From Climacium dendroides (Eukaryota > Streptophyta > Bryopsida > Hypnales > Climaciaceae): a stretch of 64,000 nucleotides of DNA. Positions 47,015 through 59,324 of this stretch are shown here, one piece after another; within the stretch, counting starts at the first letter, position 1, and every line of letters begins with the position of its first letter. The position numbers and the translations under genes were made by a program. Location of the stretch: the NCBI GenBank assembly GCA_950106755.1, contig OX467091.1, forward strand, positions 18,865,538 to 18,929,537. Reading direction: 5' to 3'. The notes under the pieces are model-generated. The model was not told where the DNA came from, searched no databases, and saw only the letters and a program-made list of their open reading frames with translations.

Positions 47015-49900
47015 CAAATAATTACTTTCCTTTTCCACATCATGACAAAACTGGTTCCTCATAATATATATAATCAACTGTAGGACCTCTATTTCTATGG
47101 TAAATTGCAGATTATTCCTCCTCCTTCGCTGCCTTCGGGTTTTCCCGGTCCAATGTGAACGAATTCCGTTCCTCCAATAACTTCAGATTCATCCTCGATT
47201 TCCAACTCTCATCCTTCTCAGACATGATTGTAACAACGATGTACATCGATCAGTAGTACACGTAGTACATTCGATTCCTTTTCGGTAGTACACTGCTGGT
47301 ACAACCGTGTTCAGCTACTTCATTCAGTCTTGAACGATCGAGGCTTCCATAGTTCCATGTTTTCGGCGTTTGTTTTCAGCAAGCAGGCTCTCTGAAGGTT
47401 GGTTGCGTTTGCTGCTGCACCCCTTGTGGATCAATTGGAGAAACTTGTCGATCATGTACGTCCTCTGCAAAGAACTTAATTGCATCAGGATGTAAAAATA
47501 TATATGTGTTAGGTACGCAATTTGCTTGCATTTCCAGCTACAAGCAGTTTGGTTTCAGCAAGCAAGCTCGCTCTCTGAAGGTTGCATTTGCTGCTGCACT
47601 CCTTGTGGGTTGGAGAAACTTGTCGATCATGTCCTCTGCAAAGAACTTAATTGCATCATGACCTGCTAGCTAGGTTCGCAATTTGCTTGCATTTCCAGCA
47701 ACAACTTGAAGCAGTTTGGTTTCAGCAGCACGTTTCACATTTCGATCTATTCATGAGTCTGTTCTCTTGATTGGGTACTTGGGCATTAGTGGAAACATGG
47801 GCTGCGTAGACTAGGCGAATGATCTGTAAGAAGATTCGCATTAAGGTAACTAAAAGCTACCGTGTTCTAAATGCCACCCCTATCTAGGAATGAGTGACAT
47901 GTTGTTTGAAATATATGTTAATGTCAATGGTGAGTTGGGTAGAGTCTTCAATGGTCGCTTTAAGAGCAGAATACCTTATTGCTTGCGCTAGTTGAGGGGT
48001 CTTTTCATGGGGGTCATTTCCTTGTCACTGATGGGATGTTTCCATTCGTACGTGGTCCAGCCCACCAAATCTTTGAACAAGTGTGGATGTGGAGCTCTGG
48101 GAATTGGGAAATTTGAGATTTTAAAACCAGATCTCTTTTTAAGAAACTGCATCGATTGATAGCCATGGAAAAGGAAATGAGATTCATTTTATGCACAATC
48201 TTGAGTACGTTCTTCTCTCAGTGATCAGTGTTATGGATCCTCTCTACAGTGGAGATCTTGAGTGAGTTCTCACAACTGGTGAAGAGTGTTTTAACTGATG
48301 CATCTGTTAAGCATGTTTTTATTTGAAGTTCTCATACTTGCCCGAACTATTTCTCACAGGTTTCTTTGCAGGAAAGTTACTAGCTGGGTGCTCGTCCATA
48401 GATGGACCTCTTTTCAATTGGGTAGAATTTCAGATCAGTGTGCCAGCCAGCCCTCACTTGGTAAGATCCTAAATGTCTACAGAACAATTACTTTTTGACC
48501 TCTGCATTGCAATTCCCAAATGGATGTATATGACTGCGTAACGTATTTTGGCACTTGATTGCTAGGATTACAGAGTAGCCAAGTATTATTTATGCTTTTG
48601 TGTTATTTTTAAAAATATAGTGAACATTTCAGCCCGTGCTACACACTACTTACATATATATTACAAATAGTGTAGTTTGGGAAATAGAGTCACATTCAAG
48701 AAGTAATGGGATAAGTCAGTGCAGGTGTGCTTTCAGTTGTTGGGAAAGTCCAATTGTGCGGTCCTTGCGCACACGCAAAGAATGCTGTGGAAAAGTTGTG
48801 ATGATTCCAGCTGTCTTGTGGCCAATGTAAGATATCCATCTTGTGGCAAATAACTATCTTCATGACTGATCCTCCTCTACGTTTACAATAATACTAAATT
48901 CCGCTTCGCATGACTCTGAACCCAAGAATCTTTTACGTAACGAAAGATTCTGGACGCAAGAATCATGCTGGAAAGACGCAGCCCTATCACCAACCCCAAA
49001 TAATCAAATTCTCAAGTGAATACGTGCATTCCTGGTTTCTATATAGTTTCCCTGAAAGTCAAAAATATCAGACTCATTTTAGTCCTCGGCCTTCCTTACT
49101 GGGTTACCTTAAAAGAAGAAATTTTAAATTGCAGTTTTTAAATCACCTACAATTTATTGATGCACAATTCTTAAACTCTGACACTCTTGTCATTGATGAT
49201 GCCTTGTTCACCGCCGGAGTCCACGGAGGATACTAGATCTTGGAGTTTTGAGTGAGCGGTTTGAGAGCAAGCTAAGGCACGCAAATGGAAGCTTTTCCGA
49301 GTGGAGTCACTATAGTGAGGTTGGGTGAGTCTCATGACAGCAATTGTCTGTTCGGACCGAGGCAAGATGGGAATATTCTAAGACTGGTGTGTACGAAATG
49401 ACACCGGTGACCCTCAAGAGGATCGAGAGCTTTCAAAAACTATTGATGCGAATCAGTGGTATGCCTCCATGAAGTACCGAATCCAGGTAAGTTGTGTTGC
49501 TACTTTGTTCTCAATTCTTTACTTAGCGCCTTCCTGCTCTTCAATCTCTGAATTCATCGATGAATAACATTGCACACACCATGTTAAATGCTTCTTTCCC
49601 TTCCAGATATGGCTTGAACTATGGCATCTTGTAAACTGAACTCTTGGAAATTGTGCTAGTTTGGAAATCGCGCTATAGTATTTTGAGTGACGCTTACTAG
49701 GCACAATTTCCGTCGCATGAGAGAGGGACCGGAAAACATCAAATTTGCTAAATTGACATGGCTTGAAAAGTTGATCTATAGCAGTCCTCATTTGTGTACA
49801 TGAATGTCTCGATTTTTGGTGCCCGGAATCACAACAATTTAACAAAATTGACAGCGGAAGCCAGCATATGCAAATGAATTGTTTTAAGCCAAGCATTGAG
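47015..49900. other. Moderate-GC region without an assignable gene
   Basis: Composition is more gene-like than the flanking AT-rich DNA, with splice-like motifs (for example CAGGTAAGTT near 49488), yet no frame exceeds 125 aa or shows a family signature. It may contain a non-coding transcript, a decayed gene or leader sequence. A tandem duplication of about 180 bp lies at 47374-47732. Confidence 0.4.
47374..47732 (+). repeat. Tandem duplication of about 180 bp plus start of a third copy
   Basis: TTTCAGCAAGCA...CTCTCTGAAGGTT, then TTTGCTGCTGCAC, GGAGAAACTTGTCGATCATG and CTCTGCAAAGAACTTAATTG appear in order at about 47374-47552 and again at 47553-47720. A third TTTCAGCA begins at about 47719. 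Confidence 0.85.
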
Positions 49901-50221
49901 CATTACTTGCACAGGATAAGCCACTCCATCTCATGGCTCCACCAACACAATAATTCAAATCATAACCCCCCCTACAACTATTTCAACATTCAATGTATAG
50001 AAACGTAAGCTCCAATTCCAATTAGCATCAAACTCACTGCGTATCATTGAATACAATTTCTGAGTATTTACTCCAAAGTGACTAAACATCACCTGGTTGT
50101 TTCTAGCAGGAAAACAGATGCAACATGGTTACCCCGATCAATAACTCGTCTGCACACCGCTGAATATAATTGTACAAAGTGAGCCTGTCAAAATTGACAT
50201 ATCTACAAATCTATGAATATG

Positions 50222-52975
50222 CTAACCTGAATGTAGTCTACTCTCAGTTCCCGGTATACGAGAAGACATACCAGGATGGCGTTCTTCTCTAGGCTTTGAT
50301 TCCGGAAAGGAGTGAAACCGCAGCAACAACGAGTTGGAAACCACAATGATGCTACTCATGGCCATCATGCCACCAGCAATGGAGGGCGTAAGAGCAAAAT
50401 CCTGTCTGGGAAGCAAAACGCCAGCAGCAAGGGGAACCGACACAAGGTTGTAAGCAAGAGCCCACCCAAGGTTTTGGTACACTTTGTCCATGGTGGCACG
50501 GGACAGATCAATCGCATCCACCACCTGAGAGAGACGATTCCCAAGCAAAATAACAGAAGCAGCGTCCGATGCAGCGTCCACTCGTGCTTGAGTTTTGAGC
50601 GCCATACCCACATTAGCACACGCCAACGCTGGCGCATCGTTCACCCCATCACCAACCATTGCAACAATCCCACCTTCCTTTCGTAACTGGGAGACATAGT
50701 TCGACTTGTCCTGCGGTCTCAAGCCGCCTTGCACGTCGTCCTTCGCTATCCCCACGAGCGCTGCCACATTCGCAGCCGCCTCTTCCTTGTCACCTGACAA
50801 TATCACTGTTCGCAGTCCTTTGCTCTTGAGATTCGTTATGGTCACTTTCGCATCTTGTCGTAAGTTGTCGGTAACAGCAATAGCTCCAATCACACCCTGC
50901 CCTTCCAATCCAACGAACACCACCGTCTGCGACTTCTCTGGGCTTGAGGTTTGTAACGTTTTCTGTAGCAGTGACTGACGTAGCTCCGAAGCGCGTTCGT
51001 TTGAAGTATCCACTTTGCAACACCCACTCACCCAGTCGAACAATCCAACCGCAGCAATACGTCCATCCACCTCTGCCAATGCACCAAAACCGGGCTCTGT
51101 TAATTGTCCTTGCGTGGGTAGAATCTTGTTCCCCTGAATCTCAGCTTGGGATATAATGGCGGATCCGATCGGGTGAACAGTATGCTTCTCCACTGCAGCA
51201 GCAAGAGCCAAAATTTCCTCCTCACGAAACCCGTTTACAGTTACAATTCCAGCAACACTAGGGCTACCCTCAGTGAGAGTACCGGTTTTATCAAACACAA
51301 TGGAATCCACACTTGCCAGACGCTCAAGCACGTCGCCTCCTCGCACAAGCAATCCTCGCTTCGCCCCAAGAGAAGTCCCGACAAGAACTGCAGTTGGAGT
51401 GGCTAACCCGAGTGCACAAGGACATGCCACTACGAGCACATCAATGGCAAGCTTGAGGCTCAACAGCAAAGCATCGCCATTTGGTCCTGCAGCGTCGTTT
51501 AGTAACACATCAGGAAACAGGGAAGTACCAAGGAAGTACCAAAACGCAAAAGTGGCACCCGATAAACCCATGATAGTGAAGGCGAAAGGGCCCGCTATGG
51601 CATCCGCCAGTCGTTGCACAGGCGCCTCACGCCCTTGCGCTTCCTCAACCAGTTTCACAATTGATGCAACAGCGGACTTCGCTCCAGTAGTGACAGCTTC
51701 CACTTTGATAGGTCCATCCCAGTTTATAGTTCCAGCTGAGACAGCGTCGCCCTTTGATTTCACCACTGGTAGAGGCTCCCCTGTGAGCATGGCCTCTTCC
51801 ACCGCGCTTCTCCCTTGTAAAATCTTGCCATCCACAGGAATAGTCTCCCCTGGCAATACCAACACACAATCGCCAGGCCGAATTCGCTCGGTTTCCACTT
51901 GCAAATGCAACCCGTCATCGCCTTCTTCCGACAACACTAACCTAGACTTGGATGGCACCAACGATAGAAGCTCCTGCATATCACTAGAAGCTTGCGCGCG
52001 TGCCCTAATTTCAAGCGATCTTCCCAACAGCACAAACGCAAGCAACATCACGGGCTCGTCGAAAAAGGACGCGTCCCAATTCAAGCCCGGATTCGCAATC
52101 GAGATTGCACTAATGACGAACGCGGCCGAAGCACCGATGCCTACGAGCGTATTCATATTCGGGGAGCGTCGTGCCATGGCTTTGAAACCGTCGAGGACAA
52201 GCTCCCGAGCTGGACCAAGAAGAGTAACAGACGCGATGGAGCACTTCCATAAAGGATTGTGGAGCCAATTCAAGAAAGGGCCGTGAAGATGGATACCTAA
52301 AGAGTGCAAAAGATGTATAGCGTGAGAGCCGCAACACAATGCGACCAAAGACCAAGCGAAAGCCACCTGCGCGGTGCTCTTGTCCAGCGCAGCGCGCTTC
52401 TTCACAACATTCTCCTCGCGCTTCGCCCCAACGCTTCCCGAATCCACGTCACGGAGCTTGGAAGGGAAGCCGCAGCTCGTCAAATGCGCCGCAAGCTCCA
52501 AGCTCAAGCTCTCGACGGAACCGCCGGGTCGAAACCGAATAGCCGCGGTCTCCGTGAGCATGTTCACGGCGGCAGTATCGACAGATTCTTGGGAAGTAAG
52601 CAAAGAGCGCACTCGCGCGACACAGCCGCCGCACATCATTCCCTCCACGTCTAACAACACCACTTCCGAGCTCGCTTCCTGCGCTTCGGATTCCGCTTCC
52701 ACTTCCACATCCACCAAACTTTGCACGTCGCGCACAGTTCGCAACGCCGCGCATCGTTGCAAACCTCGAATTCCTTCGTTTCTCAATCTCCTCACCTCAA
52801 AATTGACCCCACAACGAATCGCAATTCCTCGCTTACAAACTCCCAAGCTCGCATTCCGCAATCTCCCACTTGAAACACTAAACCCTTGCCCAGCAACGAG
52901 AATTGGCCGGGGAAGGCCCCGGCCATGGCATAATCGCAACGAATACACACTTTCCATCGCACTGAATGCTCCCAA
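50222..52975 (-). CDS. PAA2: Copper-transporting P1B-type ATPase, PAA2/HMA8-like, chloroplast; single exon, 917 aa
   Basis: One open frame covers the whole protein. Residues 1-100 are Arg/Ser-rich and low in acidic residues until about 88, fitting a plastid transit peptide; a second Met at residue 7 is an alternative start. The heavy-metal domain has GMMCGGC (112-118). Then come the membrane helices, the actuator TGE (398-400), the copper-site CPC (518-520) in helix 6, the phosphorylation motif DKTGT (562-566), the HP dipeptide (601-602) and the hinge GDGVND (775-780). The last helices carry YN (842-843) and MxxSS (871-875), the second half of the Cu+ site. The CGGCVARV motif and overall order match Arabidopsis PAA2/HMA8, which moves Cu+ into the thylakoid lumen to load plastocyanin. 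No residue known to be needed is missing. The absence of introns is unusual, because I recall seed-plant homologues as multi-exon and the other protein genes here are split. PAA1/HMA6 is the alternative, judged less likely. Confidence 0.93.
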   Translation of the reverse strand: MGAFSAMESVYSLRLCHGRGLPRPILVAGQGFSVSSGRLRNASLGVCKRGIAIRCGVNFEVRRLRNEGIRGLQRCAALRTVRDVQSLVDVEVEAESEAQEASSEVVLLDVEGMMCGGCVARVRSLLTSQESVDTAAVNMLTETAAIRFRPGGSVESLSLELAAHLTSCGFPSKLRDVDSGSVGAKREENVVKKRAALDKSTAQVAFAWSLVALCCGSHAIHLLHSLGIHLHGPFLNWLHNPLWKCSIASVTLLGPARELVLDGFKAMARRSPNMNTLVGIGASAAFVISAISIANPGLNWDASFFDEPVMLLAFVLLGRSLEIRARAQASSDMQELLSLVPSKSRLVLSEEGDDGLHLQVETERIRPGDCVLVLPGETIPVDGKILQGRSAVEEAMLTGEPLPVVKSKGDAVSAGTINWDGPIKVEAVTTGAKSAVASIVKLVEEAQGREAPVQRLADAIAGPFAFTIMGLSGATFAFWYFLGTSLFPDVLLNDAAGPNGDALLLSLKLAIDVLVVACPCALGLATPTAVLVGTSLGAKRGLLVRGGDVLERLASVDSIVFDKTGTLTEGSPSVAGIVTVNGFREEEILALAAAVEKHTVHPIGSAIISQAEIQGNKILPTQGQLTEPGFGALAEVDGRIAAVGLFDWVSGCCKVDTSNERASELRQSLLQKTLQTSSPEKSQTVVFVGLEGQGVIGAIAVTDNLRQDAKVTITNLKSKGLRTVILSGDKEEAAANVAALVGIAKDDVQGGLRPQDKSNYVSQLRKEGGIVAMVGDGVNDAPALACANVGMALKTQARVDAASDAASVILLGNRLSQVVDAIDLSRATMDKVYQNLGWALAYNLVSVPLAAGVLLPRQDFALTPSIAGGMMAMSSIIVVSNSLLLRFHSFPESKPREERHPGMSSRIPGTESRLHSG

Positions 52976-53650
52976 TTCTAAACCTCAACAACAAACCTCT
53001 CCTCCATCATGCACCAAAACTTGTCTCCGCCATAGCATTATCCAGCCACAGTCAGCACCGAAAGTCCTCTCCAGCTCCAATCACGAAATCACACCCAAAA
53101 CAACCATAATGGCACCGAAGACACCAAAATCACCCTTAACACCCTAAACACCAGAAAAATCAAAATTTCTTAAACTACACACCATGTTTCACTAATCCTG
53201 CTTCCAATTGGCATCACCGACACATATCCTGCGCCATTATGCAACTCCCAAGCGTCGGCCATCGGGTGGAGTGATAGAATAGTCAAGTGCTGCGGCGAAC
53301 TTACAATTGGCGAGCAACTGGAGGTCGCATGCGAGTGGGAACTGGCTGGATGGCCAATGTGGGGCATCTGATCCGTTTGGAAATTTGGGTAGCTGGAGGA
53401 CGGGAATTGGGGAATTGCGGAATTGGGGTTTCGGATTGGGCGAATTTCTGATGCTTTGGCTGGGAGATTCAGCTTTGGGTACAAGGATTCGCGCTTTGTG
53501 TGGTTGTGTGGTTGTGGTGGAAGTAGTGGGCGACGCCATAGCCACGGTGTCGAAGCTCTCGTTGGTGCAGACCGAGATCCCTTATCCGTCTTCCGCCAAT
53601 GCAGGGAAGAGCGGTCTTTCTAGGTAAGTTCGGCCCTGGTAGGGTCTATT
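52976..53650 (-). promoter_or_regulatory. Promoter and leader region of the PAA2-like gene
   Basis: GC-rich up to about 53640. Overlapping frames on both strands (53237-53545 minus, 102 aa; 53307-53627 plus, 106 aa) are low-complexity (Ser/Thr/Pro or Gly/Trp-rich), with no family signature. They probably reflect composition. A separate small gene cannot be fully excluded. A sharp drop to AT-rich DNA follows. Confidence 0.4.
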
Positions 53651-55680
53651 GAATTGGCTAAAAATTCGCTCCATTGCTACTTAAAATAATTTGTGGTAGC
53701 TAAATGTACATTGGAGAAAATCCTTGGAAAAATTAGATTTTAGTATCTTGTAACAAACAATATGAAAATTTAATAGCCAATTTGCAACTTCCCCTACATT
53801 GAAATTAGCATCTATTTAATTAGTTTTGTGTTAATAATATTCCTAATAATCCCTTACAACTTGCAAAATTTTTTCTTTTCTATTTTTTTAATACCACTCA
53901 CTCTCAAGGTAGCCAAAGTTTGTGTTGAAGGTAGCGTATTGCATTAAATTCCATGAACTTGTTGTGGGATCACTAGTGAATTCTTATGTCTTACCTTACC
54001 ACCTACGTATCTCAATTTCTCACTTAAGTATCCATTTGGATACATTGCAAAACAAAAATATACACCACTTATACATGAATGTGGAATTGGAATTTGGGTC
54101 TCAATAGAGATGGTTCACCTCACCAAGTCCCTTCCTCCTTTTTTTCCATTTTTCACTTAGGGTGGCTTAAAAAATTTAGTTGAGACAATCAATTCTCACA
54201 AATTTTGCAAAACATTATTGTTAATAAGATAGCTATGATAGAATTTATAAAAATCTATAACAAAATTCGACAAAAAATTGCCCAATAGATTAGCTAAAAA
54301 TCACATTCTTCTCTTTAAATTTTGACTAGACATGTCAATAGACCAAAGCATGCATTTGTAAAAATTTGACAATATTTAGTCCCCAAAAAATGATTGTTAT
54401 CTTTTATAAGCCTCTCTTGTTATTCTTATTGCCACATGGTCGTCATAATGCATTGTAGTTGAAAAAGATGAAGGGTTCATAAAGAGTCAATTGACTCAAA
54501 TTCATTTGTCTTGAATATATTATTGAAGTGACATGATTTACACGATATGAATTAAACCTTGTAGTGCTAACTTTAGAAGATGATTTGATGAATGACTTTA
54601 GGAGTTTGTGGAGTTCTAATTTTTCATTTGATTTTGTCTTGGGGTGTCACTTAGAGTGTCCATTAAAAACCACCTACAAACAAAAATTTGGCCCCCCTAT
54701 ATATTTTTTGAATTTTAAATAAAATTAAATGAAAAAAATATGAATAAATTTTTTTACTTTGAAAGTTTATGTTTTGAATTATTGATATTTTTATTTGTTA
54801 ATAATAATTAGTTATAAATTTTTGAAGTAAAAAGATGCATTGTAGAATTGAAAAATAACTTTCACACCCCTATATTATATAAGAAAAAATTGTCTAAAGA
54901 ATGAACAAAAAATTCCTAAAAATAACTCTCTATTGAAAGCTCATTTTGAGTTGAATATTGAATGACTCAATGGTCATCTAAATGTGTTCTCTAAAAATAT
55001 TTGAGTGAAAAAAACATGTGATTTTAGTGCATTTTTAACCTCTTCTAGAAATCATTCCATATTTTATTTGAATTTAAAATTTTGGGAGTAGAATCCTATA
55101 GTCATTAGTAAACAATACTCAAAATTTGAAGTTAAAATTATAGTTTATTAGAACCACTTGTTTACACGTGGTTTGTTGTAGTAGAACTAAGTGCACCCCC
55201 CAAGATTTTGTCTTTGAAGAAGTACATTTCCTACTAAATACTCAAGAGAATTATTGAGCATATTTTTTGTTATACAAATTTTATGAAAAAAATTAGGGGA
55301 AATTTTTTAGGATTTGAAGATGATGATAGGACCTTTTGAATATGACCTAATTTTTGTACATCCTTTTTTACTCAAAAAAAGATGTAGTAGAACTCCATAT
55401 TTGTTGCAATTAGTGCTAGTTTCCTCTTCAAGATTAAATTCTAAATATTCCATATTTGTGTGCTAGCATGGGTAGGTGATATTATGAATATAAGACAACT
55501 TTATTGTTTCATAATTAAACTTATGTATATATTGCCTTTGATAAAAATATGAACATAAAAGATTCATTTTTTATTACTCAAAATGATGAAATTTTACTCA
55601 ATTACTCAATTATGATGAAATTTTTTAATCAATATTCTTTTTTAATTGGTGTTAATTGAAAGTGTAAATTTGAAAGGGTA
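53650..55680. other. AT-rich intergenic DNA
   Basis: I see no gene, no clear repeat and no structured element. The reading frames are short. Confidence 0.6.
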
Positions 55681-55699
55681 CCAAAAACAGGGTTACATG

Positions 55700-55905
55700 G
55701 ACGTCCGGACGTCTAGCGTCCGTGTCCGCCGGTTCCCAAATGTCCGCCGACATAGGACGTTCATACTGTCCCCGTCCAGCGGACAAGAAGGCGGACGGGG
55801 CGGACGGGGCGAAAGGAGCGGACTGAAAGGAGTGGACTGGAGGGCGGACGGGAAGGCGGGTCAGTGTCGGGTCGTCCGATCGGGTGGAAAATGGGGTAAA
55901 CGGCG
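55700..55905 (+). repeat. GGACG-rich island
   Basis: Dense repeats of GGACG, GGCGGACGGGG and CGTCCG form a GC-rich block in AT-rich DNA. The frames through it (for example 55646-55948 plus) are simple Arg/Gly repeats produced by the motif. Confidence 0.85.
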
Positions 55906-56125
55906 GTGTAGGGACCAAACCAGGGTTTTTTTTTCAGTTTTTGGATAATTGCTGAAGTGGCAATATACGAGAAAATAATGTTACTAAATTTTTTAGTATT
56001 CATCTATATTTTGGATAGAACTATCTTTTCATCCACATATTTAGATGAGTTTCATTTGAAGTGCGCAATTTCATCCAATTTAAAAAAAAAATTGGAGCAA
56101 TTTGGCATTATCATCCAATTTTTCT

Positions 56126-56545
56126 TCAAATTTTTCCTATAGATTTGGTGCAATCCATTTTTTTGAGGCATTTGGGCCTTAAAGCACCTAGACCGCAAGA
56201 TGCCCAAATCTCCTCGTATCTCTGCTTGAAATGTTCACTCTTGCAAGTGTTCATGGGACCTTCCCACCGTCTCACTTGTCTCTCTAACACAGCCGTGTTA
56301 TCTACTGGCCAGAGTTTCGCGATGTGTGACATTTTCACATACTCTCGGGACGTTGTGCAAGTCCATACTGCTTTGGGCTCGTATTGCCATCCCTCTTCAG
56401 CCACACAAAAGTCGTTGAAGTAGGCGTCCCAATCCATGTGTTGTGATTTTCCCTTTGTACTCTTCTTGAAAGGATTGGAAAAAATCCTTTTGGAGCCATG
56501 GTAACCCTTCTTTTCCGCACCGAATGCAACGTTTTGAGTGAGAAG
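56126..56545 (-). pseudogene. Fragment of an element-associated ORF family of unknown function
   Basis: On the minus strand the frame runs from a GSKRIF-like start (about 56499) through MDWDAYFNDF to KSIGKI (56126). It shares E-x-GW...W...YVKMxHIxKLWP with the frame at 60551-60754, so both descend from one protein. This copy continues after KLWP with a stretch rich in basic and aromatic residues (VLERQVRRWEG). Neither GC islands nor this frame identify the family. A Myb/SANT-like DNA-binding origin is only a guess. Confidence 0.5.
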
Positions 56546-56699
56546 TTTACAATTTGTATAATTGAGAAGGTGATGAAGAGATTATAAAAAAATTAAGTTA
56601 TTCATTCACAGTTGTTCACACTCCAAGTCGGAAGGGACTCACAGATACGAATTGGCACTGGATCAGTCCACTCCACAAGGGAAACAACTGTGCGGAATG

Positions 56700-56957
56700 G
56701 GCCGTCCGCGCCCTTGTTTATATTGTTCACCGATTCGGATGTCACTGTTTGAATCCGACGGGCGGACGGGCCAGCCACGAGATCGGATGGCCAATATGCC
56801 CCGGCGCGTCCAATCGCACGGCCCCAATGAACTGCGGACGACTGCAACGAACGAAGCCCGCGGATGGACGCTCCGATCGTGTAGTGGACGGCCGACGAAT
56901 GGCCAACAGACGGCTAGCGGACGGCGGACGGGCAGGTGGACGGGTGGACAGCGTTAG
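56700..56957 (+). repeat. GGACG-rich island
   Basis: Repeats of GGACG and GGCGGACGGG as in the 55700 island, in the same orientation. Together with that island it brackets the minus-strand ORF fragment at 56126-56545. Confidence 0.8.
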
Positions 56958-58319
56958 GAATCCTACTCTTAGAATTCCTAATTGCTAATAATTATTTCAT
57001 TACTATATGAACTAAATTCATCAAGTCTTGGAAGTGGTCTAATTGTGTTAAAGTACTGTCTACACTGAAGTCTCCAAACGTCAATGTTTGCCAAAGTTCA
57101 CAAGAGAATTCTTAATCTTACAAGCTCCAACCCTAAATTCAAACCTTTTATGAATTCCACCAAAACCCTAAAACATGGCCTGTGGGGCCTTTGAATCAAA
57201 CCTCCTAAACCCTTGTAAGGTTCACCATTTCTTCCAAAAATAAAAAAATAAAAATTTGTAAAGGGTTCTTTTTGTTGGATACATTTTTACTTTTACAACT
57301 TATAAGTATGTTGCTTCCATAAGTTCCAAGTGTAACCTTGTTTTTTTTAAAATTAGAAAGTCCCTAAATCATTCATTGTAGCCTTTATTTGTTTTTTAAT
57401 AATTGTTAAATTTGAACAATCTTTGACATCTTCAATAACATGAGGATGACAATGTGTGCAAGAATCTTGATATGCCTTTCACTTTGATAGACTGCAATAT
57501 ATTTGCATATAAAGTGAATTGCATTCTTGTGTCCATTTTCGCATATTTCTCTACTATATTTAATAATCTTTTTAACTTTGAACCTTCTTTACTTTGATTT
57601 CATTTTTATTGACTAAGGGCTTTGAAGTTCTCAATCTTTGAATGAAGGGCTCTGAATTAATGAATTTTCTATGATGAAACATTGAGTTCAAAGTGTAAGC
57701 AAAGACTCTCATTGCTTTACTCTTTTAATTTGTTTTCATACTATAAGGTTACAAATTGTAGGACAATGTAAACGGTTTATAGTTGTAACCTAGAATTTAT
57801 GCACACTAATGAGCCTAATGAGGATGGTGACTCCGTGAGACCCCTAAACCACCGAATTTTGCCTTGCAATGGGGTGGGTTGGAGGACGGGAAATATTCAA
57901 TCATAAAATGAGTGAAAAATAAATTGTATGAGCCAAATTATGAAATTATGAAGAACATGAGTGACGGCTTAGAATATATAAAGTTTGATCTAATTCTTTG
58001 CAAGAAACATCCAACATGGTTTGTAATGCAATGGGTTCTCAATTTAATGCAATGGTTTGTTAAAAAAACAAAAAAAACAATGGGTTCCCATTTGTTTCAA
58101 CTTTCAAGTGTTAATATAATAGTGTTAATATGATTTACATTTTGTGGGCATTACATTGAAAGTTTAACAAATATATTGAAAAAATCATATTGCTATACTT
58201 TATGAGGGAGTGAAATTGACATAATGGCATAAATGTTGCAAGCACAATTTGTGGGCATTTGAAATTCATATTCATAGTTTTCTAGGACAAGTACCTTTTA
58301 AACCTCATCTAGCCAAATT

Positions 58320-59034
58320 CCCGAACACCGTTGAACACATTTCTATAGCAAAGTGTAAAAGAATTTAAAAATATGGTTTTTTTGCACATCTATTTGTAGG
58401 ATCTTACACCTAAATAGTATGAAAATGTACTGAGAAAATTTCAAAATTTCAGACCGCCTAGATTGCAAGGTATTTGCATGTACAATGAAAAATACAATTT
58501 TTCTAGCACATAGTGATACTACATTTTTTGACTTTGAACATTTTTAACTTCAAATTTTTGCACTATAGAGTTTTGAGCTTTAAATCTTTATAGTAGAGAA
58601 TTGAGTTGAGAATCTAAGAAAAAAACAAAAATTCAAAAAAACTTAATTTTGTGGGCATTACATCGAAAATTGGAAAAATGCAAAAATTGCATTCACAAAT
58701 GAATCTTGCAAGTTATTTTTTTCACAAAGATGCTTTAATTGCCCAATTTTACAAGAATGTCTATAACTTTCTCATAAAAAATCCTAATTAAATGAATTAA
58801 AGCTTTCTAAATAGGAAAGAAATTTATCTATAAGAATAGAAATTCAATTTCTTTTTTATTTGGCATTTTTCCAAATTTTTTTTATTGCCCCTTGACCCTT
58901 GTTTTGAGCTTATTTAGTCATAACTTTAATTCTTGGGCACTTAGCTTATCATTTTTTCTATCTTCATGAGAAGTGAAAAAACCTCCCCCAAATCCCATTT
59001 GTCCTCCGAATGAACAATGGTCCTTTAGGGAATA
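58320..59034 (+). mobile_element. Partial TTAA-type element copy
   Basis: Shares ATTTCTATAGCAAAGTG with about 27325 and a TGCTT-GATTGCCC block with about 19300. It ends AATGGTCCTTTAGGG (59018-59030), with the outer TTAA decayed to AATAA. The left border is not preserved. Confidence 0.5.
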
Positions 59035-59285
59035 AGGAAGTTGAGCAATGAGCATGGAATTAACAACAACACACGTGTTTGTTTGTTTTTGGAACAAATG
59101 GAAAGAACCAACACACATGTGTTTTGTAGCAAGTCAAGTGGGGAAGTCTTTTCTCAATGTTTCATGAATGATTTCTAAATTTCTAAGCCCCTAAAATATG
59201 GACATGATGTACAATTATTTAGATAAAAGAAGAACTTATACAAATGGAAACTAAATATGTTTTATTGCTTCACGTTTCAAATTCT

Positions 59286-59324
59286 CCAGAAAATAAAAAC
59301 AAAAACAAAAACAAAAACAAAAAC
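59286..59324 (+). repeat. AAAAAC microsatellite
   Basis: About six near-perfect AAAAAC units. Confidence 0.95.

Noticed and set aside
51273..52286. 337-aa plus-strand frame
   Set aside because: Antisense shadow of the PAA2-like ATPase, a common result of its GC-rich codon use; Ser/Thr/Ala-rich without motifs.
52374..53147. 257-aa plus-strand frame
   Set aside because: Also mostly antisense to the ATPase coding sequence, with no recognisable domain.
53237..53627. Small frames on both strands upstream of the ATPase gene
   Set aside because: Low-complexity and mutually overlapping; more likely promoter and leader composition.
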